From Sthenelais limicola (Eukaryota; Annelida; Polychaeta; Phyllodocida; Sigalionidae): DNA of 64,000 nt. Below, piece after piece: positions 48,221-58,957 of the stretch. How positions within the stretch are numbered: the first letter of the stretch is position 1; each line of letters opens with the position of its first letter. The stretch is from contig OW804095.1 of NCBI GenBank assembly GCA_942159475.1, forward strand, positions 70,088,773-70,152,772, in the 5' to 3' direction. The notes beneath the pieces are model-generated. The model searched no databases. It saw only the letters and a program-made list of their open reading frames with translations, and was not told the DNA's origin. The position numbers were made by a program, and so were the translations under genes.

Positions 48221-48451
48221 ATGGATTTCTATGGAAGAAGAGGTCAGAAAGCAATCAGTTCTTGCTGCATCCCAACCAATGTAGCCCTCGCAGCTGGCCT
48301 TGTCTTCCTGATTATATTCCTCCATGGTGGAGGTTCCATTGCTTACCGGAGCAGAAGAGTCCTCCTCCATCTGGTCCCTTCCAGTGATAAGAAACCATCT
48401 AACCGGTTACTGACCCGTGAGGCACTGCAGACGAGCAACTCTACCAGTTGA
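48221..48451 (+). CDS. Candidate first exon of a type II membrane protein
   Basis: From the ATG at 48221 the frame reads MDFYGRRGQKAISSCCIPTN, then a hydrophobic segment VALAAGLVFLIIFLHGG (about residues 21-37). It continues as a basic, polar region (RSRRVLLHLVPSSDKKPSNR) to a TGA at 48449-48451. A short positively charged N-terminus, a single anchor and a polar stem are typical of Golgi glycosyl- and sulfotransferases, but no catalytic part is present, so this is only a structural analogy. A donor-like CC/GTGAGG at 48414-48415 would end the exon before the stop. It could also be chance. Confidence 0.4.
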   Translation: MDFYGRRGQKAISSCCIPTNVALAAGLVFLIIFLHGGGSIAYRSRRVLLHLVPSSDKKPSNRLLTREALQTSNSTS

Positions 48452-48854
48452 TGTTAACTAGCTCTTGTTGACTCTGAGCTATGGCCAGCCATGTCACTGA
48501 ACTGAAATATATGCTACATCATAGTACTATAGAGTTTGAATTTCTTCTTCGTCTTCTTGGAATTCGATATATCGGATGATATCAGTTTTTAGTCTAGACC
48601 TTTACTCCATTATTTTAAATTGTATCACTTCACTTACTTCTGGGTCAGTCGATACGGTCTACGGCCGCCTTTCTGCTTCTCTTGTTTCAACTTTTGCGTT
48701 TCTGACATTTTTGTTAGGGCGATTTTATTCACATTTATTTGTGTTTTAATAGATGGTAATCTGATGTGTTTAACTGCGTTTGCAGTTTCTGATGTAAACG
48801 TTGTTAAATAGAAAAGGTTTTATTGGATATAACTCTTTAAGAGTTACCAATAAC

Positions 48855-48962
48855 GAGTGAACTAGTTCAGTCGATAGCCGGCGCTGGTTGTAAGCTGCTA
48901 AAAAGGTTATTGTTGTCAGCACTTTGGCACTGTTAGTCAAAGGTCCTTGGTTCGAATCTGAA
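48855..48962 (+). repeat. tRNA-like pol III promoter sequence (SINE head)
   Basis: TAGTTCAGTCG at 48863-48873 fits the A-box consensus fully. GGTTCGAATCT at 48949-48959 fits the B box at 10 of 11 positions, 86 nt apart. That is longer than in a plain tRNA and would need a long variable arm or an insertion. CACTTTGGCACTG and TTCGAATC echo the minus-strand copy at 47757-47832, about 1 kb away and in the opposite orientation. Confidence 0.55.
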
Positions 48963-50107
48963 TCTGTCTTGGGGCAAGAGGTTCCGCCTACCAGTTTGAT
49001 CAACCATACCTTTTCAGATACTTTCGACATTCTAGGATTTCTGAAGGCTAGCAATAATAACCTGATGAAATATGCCATGTAATGCCATGCAATAGGTATC
49101 CCCAATTACCCTAAGAAGTATTGCATATATGCACATAGACTTATCACCGTAGTCTATGTGTTAGCTTGCCAGATACCACTCCTCCTAACCAGTGGAAAAG
49201 GATTTTCTCCCCTGGCTTATATACGGCGGAATAAATGTGCTTGTGTGGAGGATATATATATGATATATACTACTAGAACTGGTGTGGGGTATTACATGTT
49301 AAATTACCGCCATTCACCAGCCTTGACGTCTTTGCATTCCTAGGGATTGCTTGAGGTAGATAAGCTATATTTACTGGCACTACACTCCGGTCTTATCTGC
49401 TTCCAAGTAAACATCAAGATCTCCCACGAAAAGGCCAAATCCCTCCCCTTTCCCTTTAAAAAGTGATTCGGAAGGAATAGTAAATAAACTAGTGTTTAAC
49501 CTCTTCAATTGCCTTACAAACTGACCACCACAAATCGACCCTCAGATCCCAGGCCACCACTAACGGTCCTCATGCGAGCCAGATCCGGCCCCAACCCCTT
49601 ATATCAACGTCTTGGAGATTCTCTTGGTGCCTACTTGACTTTATGTATACATACGGTGTACACACTTTGGTACCACTTCAGACAGAAATGAACTTCGCAA
49701 AGAAAGTACTTGCTCCAGTAATTGGTAAAATTTCTATTTGTTATCATTCCCCGAAATACTGAGTCTTTCCCTTGCGTCCTTCGATTGATATTGGCAGAGT
49801 GGAATTTGCCTGTTTTGGAACGATAAGTGGACATTGATTTTGTTTGAGTTGTGTATGGAGGTATAAGAGCTGGGCTGTAATGCCATGAGTGGAGTGAGGC
49901 CTTGCCTATATGTAATAAGACCTGGGGGAGAAAATCAAGACACTTGCCCCTATCACCCCAAGCCTCGCGCCAGGAACCGTATACCACTTATGAAACATGG
50001 GAAGTTGGGGAAGTGCGAGCCAGTGGCGAGCTGCTCCTGAATGGGACGGCGCCGCCTGTGTGGTCTCACGGAATTAACAGGCAATGCGGTTGCATTAGAG
50101 ATTGAGG
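48963..50107. other. No firm gene; possible promoter side of the 50881 gene
   Basis: AT-rich to about 49500, then GC and CpG content rise towards 50100. Open frames (+ 49509-49691, + 49902-50105, - 49987-49631) have no recognisable domain. No TATA box can be picked out with confidence. Confidence 0.4.
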
Positions 50108-50128
50108 AAGGGAGAGAGAGAGAGAGAC

Positions 50129-50163
<35 letters not shown>

Positions 50164-50171
50164 AGGGGGGG
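50108..50171 (+). repeat. (GA)n microsatellite
   Basis: About 55 bases of GA repeats with ACAG interruptions, followed by a short G-run. It lies about 0.7 kb upstream of the ATG at 50881 and may be part of its promoter or 5' UTR. Confidence 0.95.
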
Positions 50172-50214
50172 AGTAGAGAGAGAGGTGGTGTGGAAAGCAG
50201 TGACTGGCTCCGTT

Positions 50215-50327
50215 TGCTCCACCGCCGCCGCCACTACCACCACTACCGCCACCACCGACCACCACCATCAGGCCTACACCATCAACAATAACACTATCAG
50301 CATCAGCGGCTATGCTGCCTGCTGATG
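50215..50327 (+). repeat. Trinucleotide-rich block (CCG/CCA/CAN)
   Basis: A run of CCGCCGCCACTACCACC-like triplets followed by CAN triplets. It would read poly-Thr/Ala then His in one frame and stops at TGA 50323-50325. I see no evidence that it is translated. It more likely belongs to the untranslated leader of the gene at 50881. Confidence 0.6.
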
Positions 50328-50880
50328 ACTCCAGTCTCCAGCCGACCTAGTGGAAACACGTGGAAGAGTACGAGGAGGAGCTGGAGGAAAAAGAGGAGGT
50401 ACTGCAATCTAAGAGTGGGAGGAGGATAGGTATTCTGACTGAAATACCAAGATACACCACCTGACAGCTATCTGTTCGATAGGACCAGGAGGAGCACCAC
50501 CAACAGCCTGTGTATAAATCGTCTTCATCATTGGATTGGTATCAGTACCTCCAAGTCTGCATGCAGGAGTGATAGTGTCAGCACCATCCACAGCACCTCC
50601 TCCTGTGATGTGAAGGGGTACAGGTGTTTTAGTTGCAGATGCCTGTGCCACCTTCCTCCGACAGCTTCCAATGAGTGTGGAGTACCATGATATATAAAAG
50701 AGTGACTCTACCCGAATTATCATCAGTTCCCTCTGTTGCTACTCCGGCAGCACAGTGCCATTACAGCTGCTACTTCCAAACCAGCTTTATACTCAATAAC
50801 TTCTGCAATCCTACCACCTTCATCATCCCCTTTATTCGTTCTGATCATCATCATTCAGCAGTTACTTTAGCTGCCACCAT
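50328..50880 (+). promoter_or_regulatory. Probable 5' UTR or upstream region of the 50881 exon
   Basis: Higher CpG and GC content than the window average, with no long + frame. An in-frame TGA at about 50840 precedes the ATG at 50881, so the coding frame cannot extend upstream on the unspliced sequence. The ATG context is GCCACCATATGA, with the Kozak-like GCCACC shifted two bases. A transcription start cannot be placed. Confidence 0.35.
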
Positions 50881-51851
50881 ATGACAGATTCCAATAGGAA
50901 CCCATCGCTACCAATGCCTGTACGTACGGCCTTGCTTTCTCCGAGTTCCCCAGTGACTATTTGGAACCGACAGATAGACCTCCAGCATGGGTACACACCT
51001 ACCTGTTCCCCAGTGGAGGAGGATGACAACTCCGGAGAGAGTACACCTGTAGCTGCCTCTCCGGAGGAGGAAGAGGGGGAAGATGGGGAGGAGGAAGAAG
51101 AGGGAGAAGATGATGAGGAGGAAACTCCAACTGTCTCCCTTTCATGGGACGCTCCGTGGATTTCTACAACAGATACCGAAAGCAATGTAACTTGGACTCA
51201 GGCTAGCTCCACAACAGTGACGCCCCAATTTCTTAACCTTGACCCTCTCACACATAACTCTACTGAGCCCCCTTTAAAGTGCCTACCAGAAGGATGCCGT
51301 AAAAAGCACCATCACCATCACCACCACCACAAACTCCATCATAAGAACCACCATAACATTGAAAGGAGCCTCCTGGATTTTAGCCAGGAGGAGGTTTTCC
51401 AGGGTGCCCATCGCCTGCTCCGGGCACAACACAACAGCTGGTCGACTGCCACAGAGTTCGCCACGGGGGTGAGCGGTCAACTCTTCTCCTTCCCACGATG
51501 TCATATCAAACGTAACCCACTAACCTATGATTTCCTCCGCAGTGGGACCAGAAGTCAAGGAGGTGGTAGTGGAGGAGGAGAAGCAGCTGGTGGTAAGGGC
51601 AATGCCCTTACAGGTGGTGATGGAGTTGCTCGGAGGGTCATTAGAAGTGCCCCACCTACTCCGGCCACCCCAAATGGGGTCAGTAATAGACTAGGCATAC
51701 CTAGCTTAGATAATCACCGGCCACAGCGTGGTAGTAATACACCACAAGCAATGCCTTACCTTTTATCACCTCTAACTCCATGCAGTGATCCATTTCTCTA
51801 CCTTAAGGTGTTCGAAGCCGTCGCCAAATGTACAAACAATTTAGAAATAAG
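50881..51851 (+). CDS. First coding exon of an unrecognised protein (323 codons plus 2 bases)
   Basis: The longest host-type open frame in the window. It starts at an ATG with an upstream in-frame stop and ends at a consensus donor, AAG/GTATGT (51849-51857); past it the frame stops within three codons. In order, the protein has a Ser/Pro-rich N-terminus (1-60), an acidic Glu/Asp tract (62-81) and a Thr/Ser-rich segment (95-128). A His-rich stretch follows (143-159, eight His in a row). Then comes a probably folded part with LLDFSQEEVFQGAHRLLRAQ and FSFPRCHIKRNPLTYDFLRS (164-221), a Gly-rich linker (227-247), Pro/Thr-rich sequence, and the start of another ordered part, PFLYLKVFEAVAKCTNN (304-320). 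There is no signal peptide or membrane segment. The pattern suits a large intracellular regulatory or scaffold protein. I do not recognise the family. The exon leaves phase 2, which fits the candidate exon at 61095. Confidence 0.75.
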
Positions 51852-54800
51852 GTATGTATAGAAATAAAATGTTCCCACCACACATACCATTTTTCTTTAT
51901 TGTTCGGAATCCCATTTTTAACATTCAAAACAATAAGCTAGTTCACCTTTTCCGCTATTTTGTTTGCTTCTTCTTGTTTTCACAAAGCTCCCCTAAATGT
52001 AATTGATTATATTCTGATTATATATAATAAGTCGCTCCTGGAACATTTGTTATCTTTATACAGATCAACCCAGTTTGACTATTGGCCACGATTCCGTGCT
52101 GGAACTTTTATGTAACCTGTTCGATCGATAATCCACGGCCCCTTCTCTCATTATATTTACTTTCTTTTCATTACCTGCGATACCGATTGTTGAAATCAAA
52201 TATTTACAAGTTCTTAATGAACCCTTCTTATCATTACTGCACCGGCCTGATGTAAAATCGCTTTCATTATGGTAGTTTTGTTCCTGCTCCTTGTAATTTC
52301 TTCCCGATTTAATCAGCATAAATGTCAAGAAATCCTACAACCTGTGCTCTAGTTCTTGTTAATTTTGCTTTTAAGAAAACCTCTCTTCCACTGATCCTGC
52401 CTTACCAGATGACAGTTTTATGTATTTCGATATCTGGTTTTATAAAACAAATACTTATTTATTGGACGTAATTATGAAAACACTGGCTCTTTCCACTTAA
52501 AATGTCACAAACAAGCAAGGGCCAATCTGTCTATATAAACAGACAAAATAGTTAGTTACAATTACTTTGCTTTCATTGTGATTTATTTCATATTCATATG
52601 TACTCATACATTCCTGATCTTTCATATGATTGCTGAGTATAAGCGTATTCTTCTAAAGCCTTTCATGTCCAAGCCCTAGCAGGAATACGCATTGGATTTG
52701 GAATTTCAGGTGTAACTCATGGCAATATTTGTTCTTGTCAATATTCTAATGGTTAGATACAATGTAATGGGATGTGATATAATTAAATCGTGTCAACTTG
52801 CTGGACGCAATGGAGATTTAAGAGGGAAGCTATTCTACTATGGGAAAAGCGATAGCATCGGTAAAGAATAACACTTTTTTTCAAATGGAAACGCCCTATC
52901 ATTCTTTAACATTGTAACGTGAATCAACTTCGAACGGAATGGGTGGGCTCTTTGAAAGTTTCTTATGTGGATTACAGGAGGAAACGGCATGTATTTGCGC
53001 AATAATTCATGGCTTTGGTTTGGGCATGAAGTAGAGGAAGCCTATTCATTAGGGGAAAATATGTACAAAGATAATGTTTCCCTATTAGGTCTTCTAAAGC
53101 AACGTTAATGAGAAAATACATGATTCATTATAGTGGCACAAAGGCATAATACTCTTATATTCATTCTATCCTATTATGTCTGCCTGGAACTCTGTGTATC
53201 CAGGAGTGAGGTTAATTAGCAATAGGTGTTATGGTTATAGTAGGTCAGTGGAGGCGGATTCATATGACTGGAAGGTAGTAGTGCACGGAAAGTGGGGTTT
53301 CACGCAACGCTCGTTTCTCCGCACCGTATCTACCAGGCACTGTGTATCAAACAATTGAGTACATGCTTTTTGACCTAGACTTCACTTCATGTTAAAATAC
53401 ACTTGCTTAACTGTATACCCTTTCCCAATAATACATTAAATGTGATAATTAATTTGAGTATCACAAATCGCATTTATATAGCGTAGGCCTATGTACTGCC
53501 CTCGGTGACTACAAAAAAGCGGAAGTAGAATATAAAAACAGCTATGAAAACAGCTACTAGTTTATACACAATGTTAACGCGCCCAACGCTGATGTGTTAA
53601 AGCAAGTATTTTCTGTCAATCATATAGCATTGTAACAGTGCAGATGTAAATTTATACTTTTATACTCGCAAATGTGTCCTTTTTGAGTTAAACATTGTGG
53701 GTAGTCCTTTCGCCACAGAAAGGAGATACGGTTGGGTAGGTTTTGAAGGGATTTGAAGCTTTGCATAGAAACCCGAACCAATATTCATTCATTATTTACG
53801 TAAGTCCCTAGTTCCTTTTATGAAAAGCACCTTTTCCCTCACTCCTCAGGATTGTTGGGTTTGTTTCCCGCCTGGGAAATGTACTCAATGCGTCGAGTTT
53901 TTCACTTTCTACATTGAAATCATTCACACACATAAGCCCCTTATGTACACTTGACTCGAGCTGATTCATTTCTTATACATCCCGATCTCGGGTCGCCAAT
54001 TCATACTGTGTACCCCGAACTAAGGGCAGCCAATCCCAAATCTGTTTTTTAAGTCTACATTCGAATTCTCTGATTTGAATGTAGAATCATAGACTAAAGT
54101 GGTTCAGGATTCCTGTTAATCTGCCCTTGCTCACGAGACTGATTACATTTTATGTCCTGTCCTAATCCTGTTCCCACTTGGCAGACTCGTCCCATGTACC
54201 TTTTCATGCACTATAAGATGCCATTCCTAGAGCAAACCTCTTTTAGTGAGTACCTTTTATTGATTCAAACAACCTCTTGACATTTATTCCTTATGCTAAC
54301 ACAGAATTTTAAAGATAGGTACATAACCTTTCATGAAAATGTGTAATGGGGGAAAACCTCCGAAGAAGTAAGGAATACCGATGGTTTTATATAATATATT
54401 GACTTTTGCTACTTAAGGATCCTACACCTTTCAACCTAGTATTGTCTTCGTCAGGGGTGAATAAAACCCCACTGATACCGAGACCATTTATGTGCATCAC
54501 ATCGCAATGTCTGCTTTGGTTCAGTAATGAAAAAAGGTCTTTTGCATGAACGACATGTTATATTAATTGGCCCAATTTTCAAATATTAAATCCCACATAC
54601 TTCGGTTCACCGTTGACCTTTGTTCCCAGCCTTGATGATAATCGTCTGACTGATTCTCTTATTCACAATTGACCGCTTGACATTTAATGTTAGGTGATTT
54701 ATTTGCAATCCGGTGATAGCTCCACGGGTCCTTCCTTCCAGTCTGCCATCCCTTCTACCTCTCTACTAATGGGCAATCTGATCCATGGCCCTTTTTTGTC

Positions 54801-56388
54801 CATCATTGACTTATTTTAATCGCAGAAAGTTAAAATGATGCTTTGATCTTAAAATTTCCTGCACTTCTTGTCAGTGATTACCATATCACTGCAATTGATA
54901 TAACGCCATTATACTACTTACTATAGGTGTTTGAAAGATAGAATGTTGTGAGGCATATCAAAAGGTTGAGCTATATTTGTTCAACATGCCCCGAGAGTTT
55001 AGCCATATATGTCACGGCTTTGGTGAAGTGTGGTGATGGTTAAAAAGTCATGATCCCCCGTGGCAAATTGACTTAGTTCTGTAAAGGGTGGAGGTTAGTT
55101 TTTAGCCTACGTATAGGTGACCTCGGAATCCGATCTCAGATGAGCACAAGCCAAGATTGATAGCTCAAATACATCAAAATTGTGATGATACATTTGTTTT
55201 TAAAGGTATGACCGAACTGGCAAAATAAAGGAATGGATGCGCTGTGGCATAAAATGCCATATATCTTTGCTTCTAATATTATATATTATATTGTATAGGT
55301 GTATACGTTACCAAAATAATCAAATCCAAAATGTACTTTACATTAATAATCCCCCGTATATAAACGCACTTTTGCTTAATGCTCGCTTAAGATAAACGTC
55401 ATTGTAATTAATTACATGTTAGAGGAAATAAAAGACGAGATGAAAATGCGTACATAGCGTGTTGTAAAGTGAATATGTCAGCAAGTGATCCATGGCGTAC
55501 TTAGAGTGTTCAGTCTCTGTCTGTAATCAGTATGCCTTTTATGGCAGGCAAATGACATTGCTACCTTCGCGGTTCATGTCCATTATACAACCCCTCATAA
55601 CCAAGAGACCATCACTCACACTAATTGTCATATACCCTGTGGGTAATTATAGCTTTTGTCTCGCTACATTCCCCTCTCTCTCACACCATCTGCTGATGCA
55701 GGAGGGTAAAGCCCAACATGTACAATACAGTTATATCCAAATGCCATTGCATGCACTCAATTAAATCTTCAATAAGGTCTGGATCGATTAAGGGTACTCT
55801 TCATGCTTCCAGACAAACTCGGTCGCCTTGGGATGATCCTAAATGTTCATCGGCTTGATTGGATAAACTGATTATCCGAATCTGGAGAGCTATATACTAG
55901 ACTCAGTTTCCTATCATTAACTATTTAGGCAGACTAGTTGTTTCTATGCCAAATGCTCTGATAAACTTGTACACGCTGCAATCTACAGATCTTATTATCT
56001 TCCTGACTTACGTTTGATATAAAGGTACTCTATAATTGCCATCATTAATATCTGCGTTTTAATGATATTGTATTATCCTTAGCGCAAAGTCAGAGGGAGT
56101 CTGGAATCACCTTAACCTATACATTTTGTGTTTCTTAGTATTAATTTATATAAGTTGTATGATGTCCAGTAATATTGCGTTCACTTTATTAGTTTCAGAG
56201 TATACGTAGAGGAGATATGTACTCCCCCAGCCATTGAGTCATGTATGCTCAGTTTATTTACCTTACTACGAGCTAATGTATCGATATAGTATGTTCTACA
56301 CACATGGAAAAGGTATATCAGACAGATAGGTAAGCCAGGGTGTCGATATGAGGGCTGGCTAGGGGCATTGAGGACTGGTGTTCTATTT
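51852..56388. other. No supported gene, presumed intron of the 50881 gene
   Basis: AT-rich sequence after the donor at 51852. Short frames on both strands show no domains, and no convincing exon was found. Confidence 0.45.
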
Positions 56389-56438
56389 AATGAGGTGAAC
56401 AGACGAAAAAGGGTTCTTTTTCGTCTGTTCAAGTCATT
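56389..56438. repeat. Hairpin with perfect 15-bp core and 4-nt loop
   Basis: GAACAGACGAAAAAG at 56397-56411, loop GGTT, exact reverse complement at 56416-56430. Imperfect pairing continues outward (AATGAGGT at 56389 against AAGTCATT at 56431), giving about 23 bp per arm. The small loop is atypical for a miRNA precursor; a small foldback or a recent inverted duplication is equally possible. Confidence 0.85.
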
Positions 56439-57014
56439 TTCAAGGGCTGACATGACTTGATATACTGAATATTGCAGATATTGCGAAATCAAGGCACATT
56501 GCCTCTTCCTCACCCACCACAATGTCGATGAAGGCAACCTGATTAATTATAGAAGAGTATGTGTGAGGGTGTGTTGGATTCATAGATTTCTTATGAACTC
56601 CTTGCCATGTTTGCAAGTACGGTCATCATTAATATTAGTATTTCAATTTCTCAAACAGTGTGGCATCAAAATATGATTCCCTTTCTTACATCAGATTTTC
56701 TGGAAATCTGGTTAGTAATATTCCTTTTCCAAATAAATACTTCTTGGACGTCGAACAGTCAAACATTTCTTGGAAGCTGAGAAAGCGTTCTGGAATTAAG
56801 TGGTGACGCTATGTTTGTCATCAAATCCTTCTGTCTCGGTTCTGACATCCAGATGAACATTTTCCTTTATTGAGAGTCCAAGCTTTTGAATCAAAGTCCC
56901 TTTCCCCGAAAAGGATTCCTGGTGGTGGTTTGATATCTTCACTAAATATACTGGCATATCTGAATATTCAATATTTTTTGCTGAGTTTTATTGAATGATT
57001 TGATACAGACCAAG

Positions 57015-57302
57015 TTATCTGAATAGTCCCAATGAGCTCCTATACGTGGAGAGAGGGAAGTTCCTAGGGAGGGTGAGGGAGTGGCCAGAAGGGCAGGGAG
57101 TTTTTAGTATAGGGCAGGATGCCAAATTGCTCTGAATCCGTGTTTCAATTACATTGGAGAATTGTTTTGCATTTTCAGTTGTTTTGCCCATTTTCTCCCA
57201 TGCTGACCCTTCCTGGAATCTCTCCAAGATCTGGTCTTTCCATGAAGGGGTGAAAGTATGTAGGGACTTTCTGGCTCCACCTGCCCTGCCACAGTAACTC
57301 AT
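57015..57302 (-). other. Unrecognised minus-strand open frame
   Basis: A 95-codon frame with a helix-like polar middle (WKDQILERFQEGSAWEKMGK, then TTENAKQFSNVIETRIQ). A second frame (57502-57299) lies just upstream on the same strand. Together they could be a decayed transposon ORF or an exon, but the lengths are within chance and no motif is recognisable. Confidence 0.2.
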
Positions 57303-57502
57303 TTCTCCTTGTGGATGGAAGCCAATGATAACCAGACATCAGGGGGGCTCACATAGCAAGCCATCCCCAGGCAATGGCCATAGATCCACCTATTTCTATG
57401 TTTTTTGGCTTTACTGGTATCGAGGCATCTAGTACAGCTTTTAACATTATCAGATATGGAAGAAATAGAAAAAATGGTTTGGGGTCTTAAATATCTCCAC
57501 AC

Positions 57503-58738
57503 AGCAGCGAATACTTAAACTAATATTTGGGATCCCATTGTTGAGAACTTGGGCAGTAGTGCTTGACTTCAGTGGGCATCCAGGAAGGAAAGCATTCGTT
57601 GTTTCTCTATGTTGATTCAGATTTTGTTTGGTGCAAACTGGGGTAGATATGATAGGAACTCTCGATTCTCACTTACTGGTCCATATCACGTCTGAAATAT
57701 TTTCACCACAAGGTTAACTATTTGCTTCACGGCTTTTCGGTTTAGCTTAAAATGATTGATCTGGGTATATTTGTTTAACAAACAGAGTATGCATCAGGGT
57801 ATTGAGCCATAACATACCCGGGACCAGACAATATTTGCACCTCCTTGCACTGGTTTTATCACGTTATTTCTATCACCCAACACCCAACATGATATATCCC
57901 CCGGGCCTGTATAGTCTCTGTAAACAGTTATATTTGGCAATGAGTGATGGTGACGACCTGTTTTTTTTTTCAATTATGGTTGTGATGTGTAGGGTTGAAA
58001 CATTTGGATGATCATAATTTCAGGTACTAGGTACGGGGTAATGTCAGTCAGCAATCCTGAAAAGTATTTAGAGGTAAAAATATTACAGAACAACTGAAGC
58101 GAATAGGCACATGGGGGATATTGCTGGGGAATGTTAAAGACATATCGAGTTTCGTTATTTGTTAACAGATGGAGGGAGAGTTACATTCTCAAAGGTTTCT
58201 TTCAAAGAGGTTATAATTTTCGAGCCTCTGTTTGGCATGAAAGGGAAACGATAAAGATAGTAAAGATGAAACTTGTGTACAATTGTAGTGGAAAATTAAC
58301 TAGAAATAACTAAGAACTAGTCGACCTAAATAATTAACATAATAATCGCATACGGAGCAAAGCGATTGACGTTGGACAGAGGATAGCCATAATTATACAA
58401 AAGAATGTTATACACGACATAGCATAATCAGTTATATGAGAGAAAGCTTATTTTTTGCAATGCGTATGTCTCTTCGATAATATTACTACACATATAATTA
58501 GTATCATATGGAGGCATGTGCAAAATACCATAACCTATAATTCATGGATAGGTAGCAAAAGAACTAGTCGTCCTGGTTCAATGTTGGAAGCAGTTTTCTT
58601 GGCTTCGCAAGAAGAGGTATCCTGATGAAACCATCACTGTTCCAATAAATCAGTCAAGGTAAAGAAACAACATTCCAGTTACGCAAGACCTCTGCCCCCT
58701 GCCTATGATTTCTGACAAGACCCCAGCTTGTTGAGATT
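57503..58738. other. No supported feature
   Basis: AT-rich sequence with chance open frames only. Confidence 0.45.
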
Positions 58739-58795
58739 CTCCTCTCTCTCTCTCTCTTTCTCTCTCTCTTTTCTCTTTCTCTCTCCACCCCCAAT
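58739..58795. repeat. CT-rich microsatellite
   Basis: Imperfect (CT)n with TTTC interruptions, ending CCACCCCC. It produces an artefactual Arg/Glu frame on the minus strand. Confidence 0.9.
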
Positions 58796-58903
58796 CCCGG
58801 GTGAGCCCTTCATCTGGAAATAGTGTTCTTATTACCACTTCCTTGCATTGCATTAAGAAGGTTTGCAAAAGAAAAGAAGGTTTGCAAAATTCTATGCACT
58901 TGG

Positions 58904-58957
58904 TGGCGAGGGGTGGGGGGGGGGGGAGAAGGGGGCGGTTGTGGGGGGGGGGGAGGT
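58904..58957 (+). repeat. G-run cluster, potential G-quadruplex
   Basis: On the + strand, runs of 4, 13, 5 and 12 or so G are separated by short A/T/C-containing spacers within about 54 bases. The pattern more than satisfies the usual four-run G-quadruplex rule. The Gly-rich frames across it are artefacts. Confidence 0.85.

Noticed and set aside
50041..50325. 94-codon frame upstream of the large exon, with Arg/Glu then Thr/His runs
   Set aside because: It spans a GA microsatellite and a trinucleotide block; a translated product is not supported.
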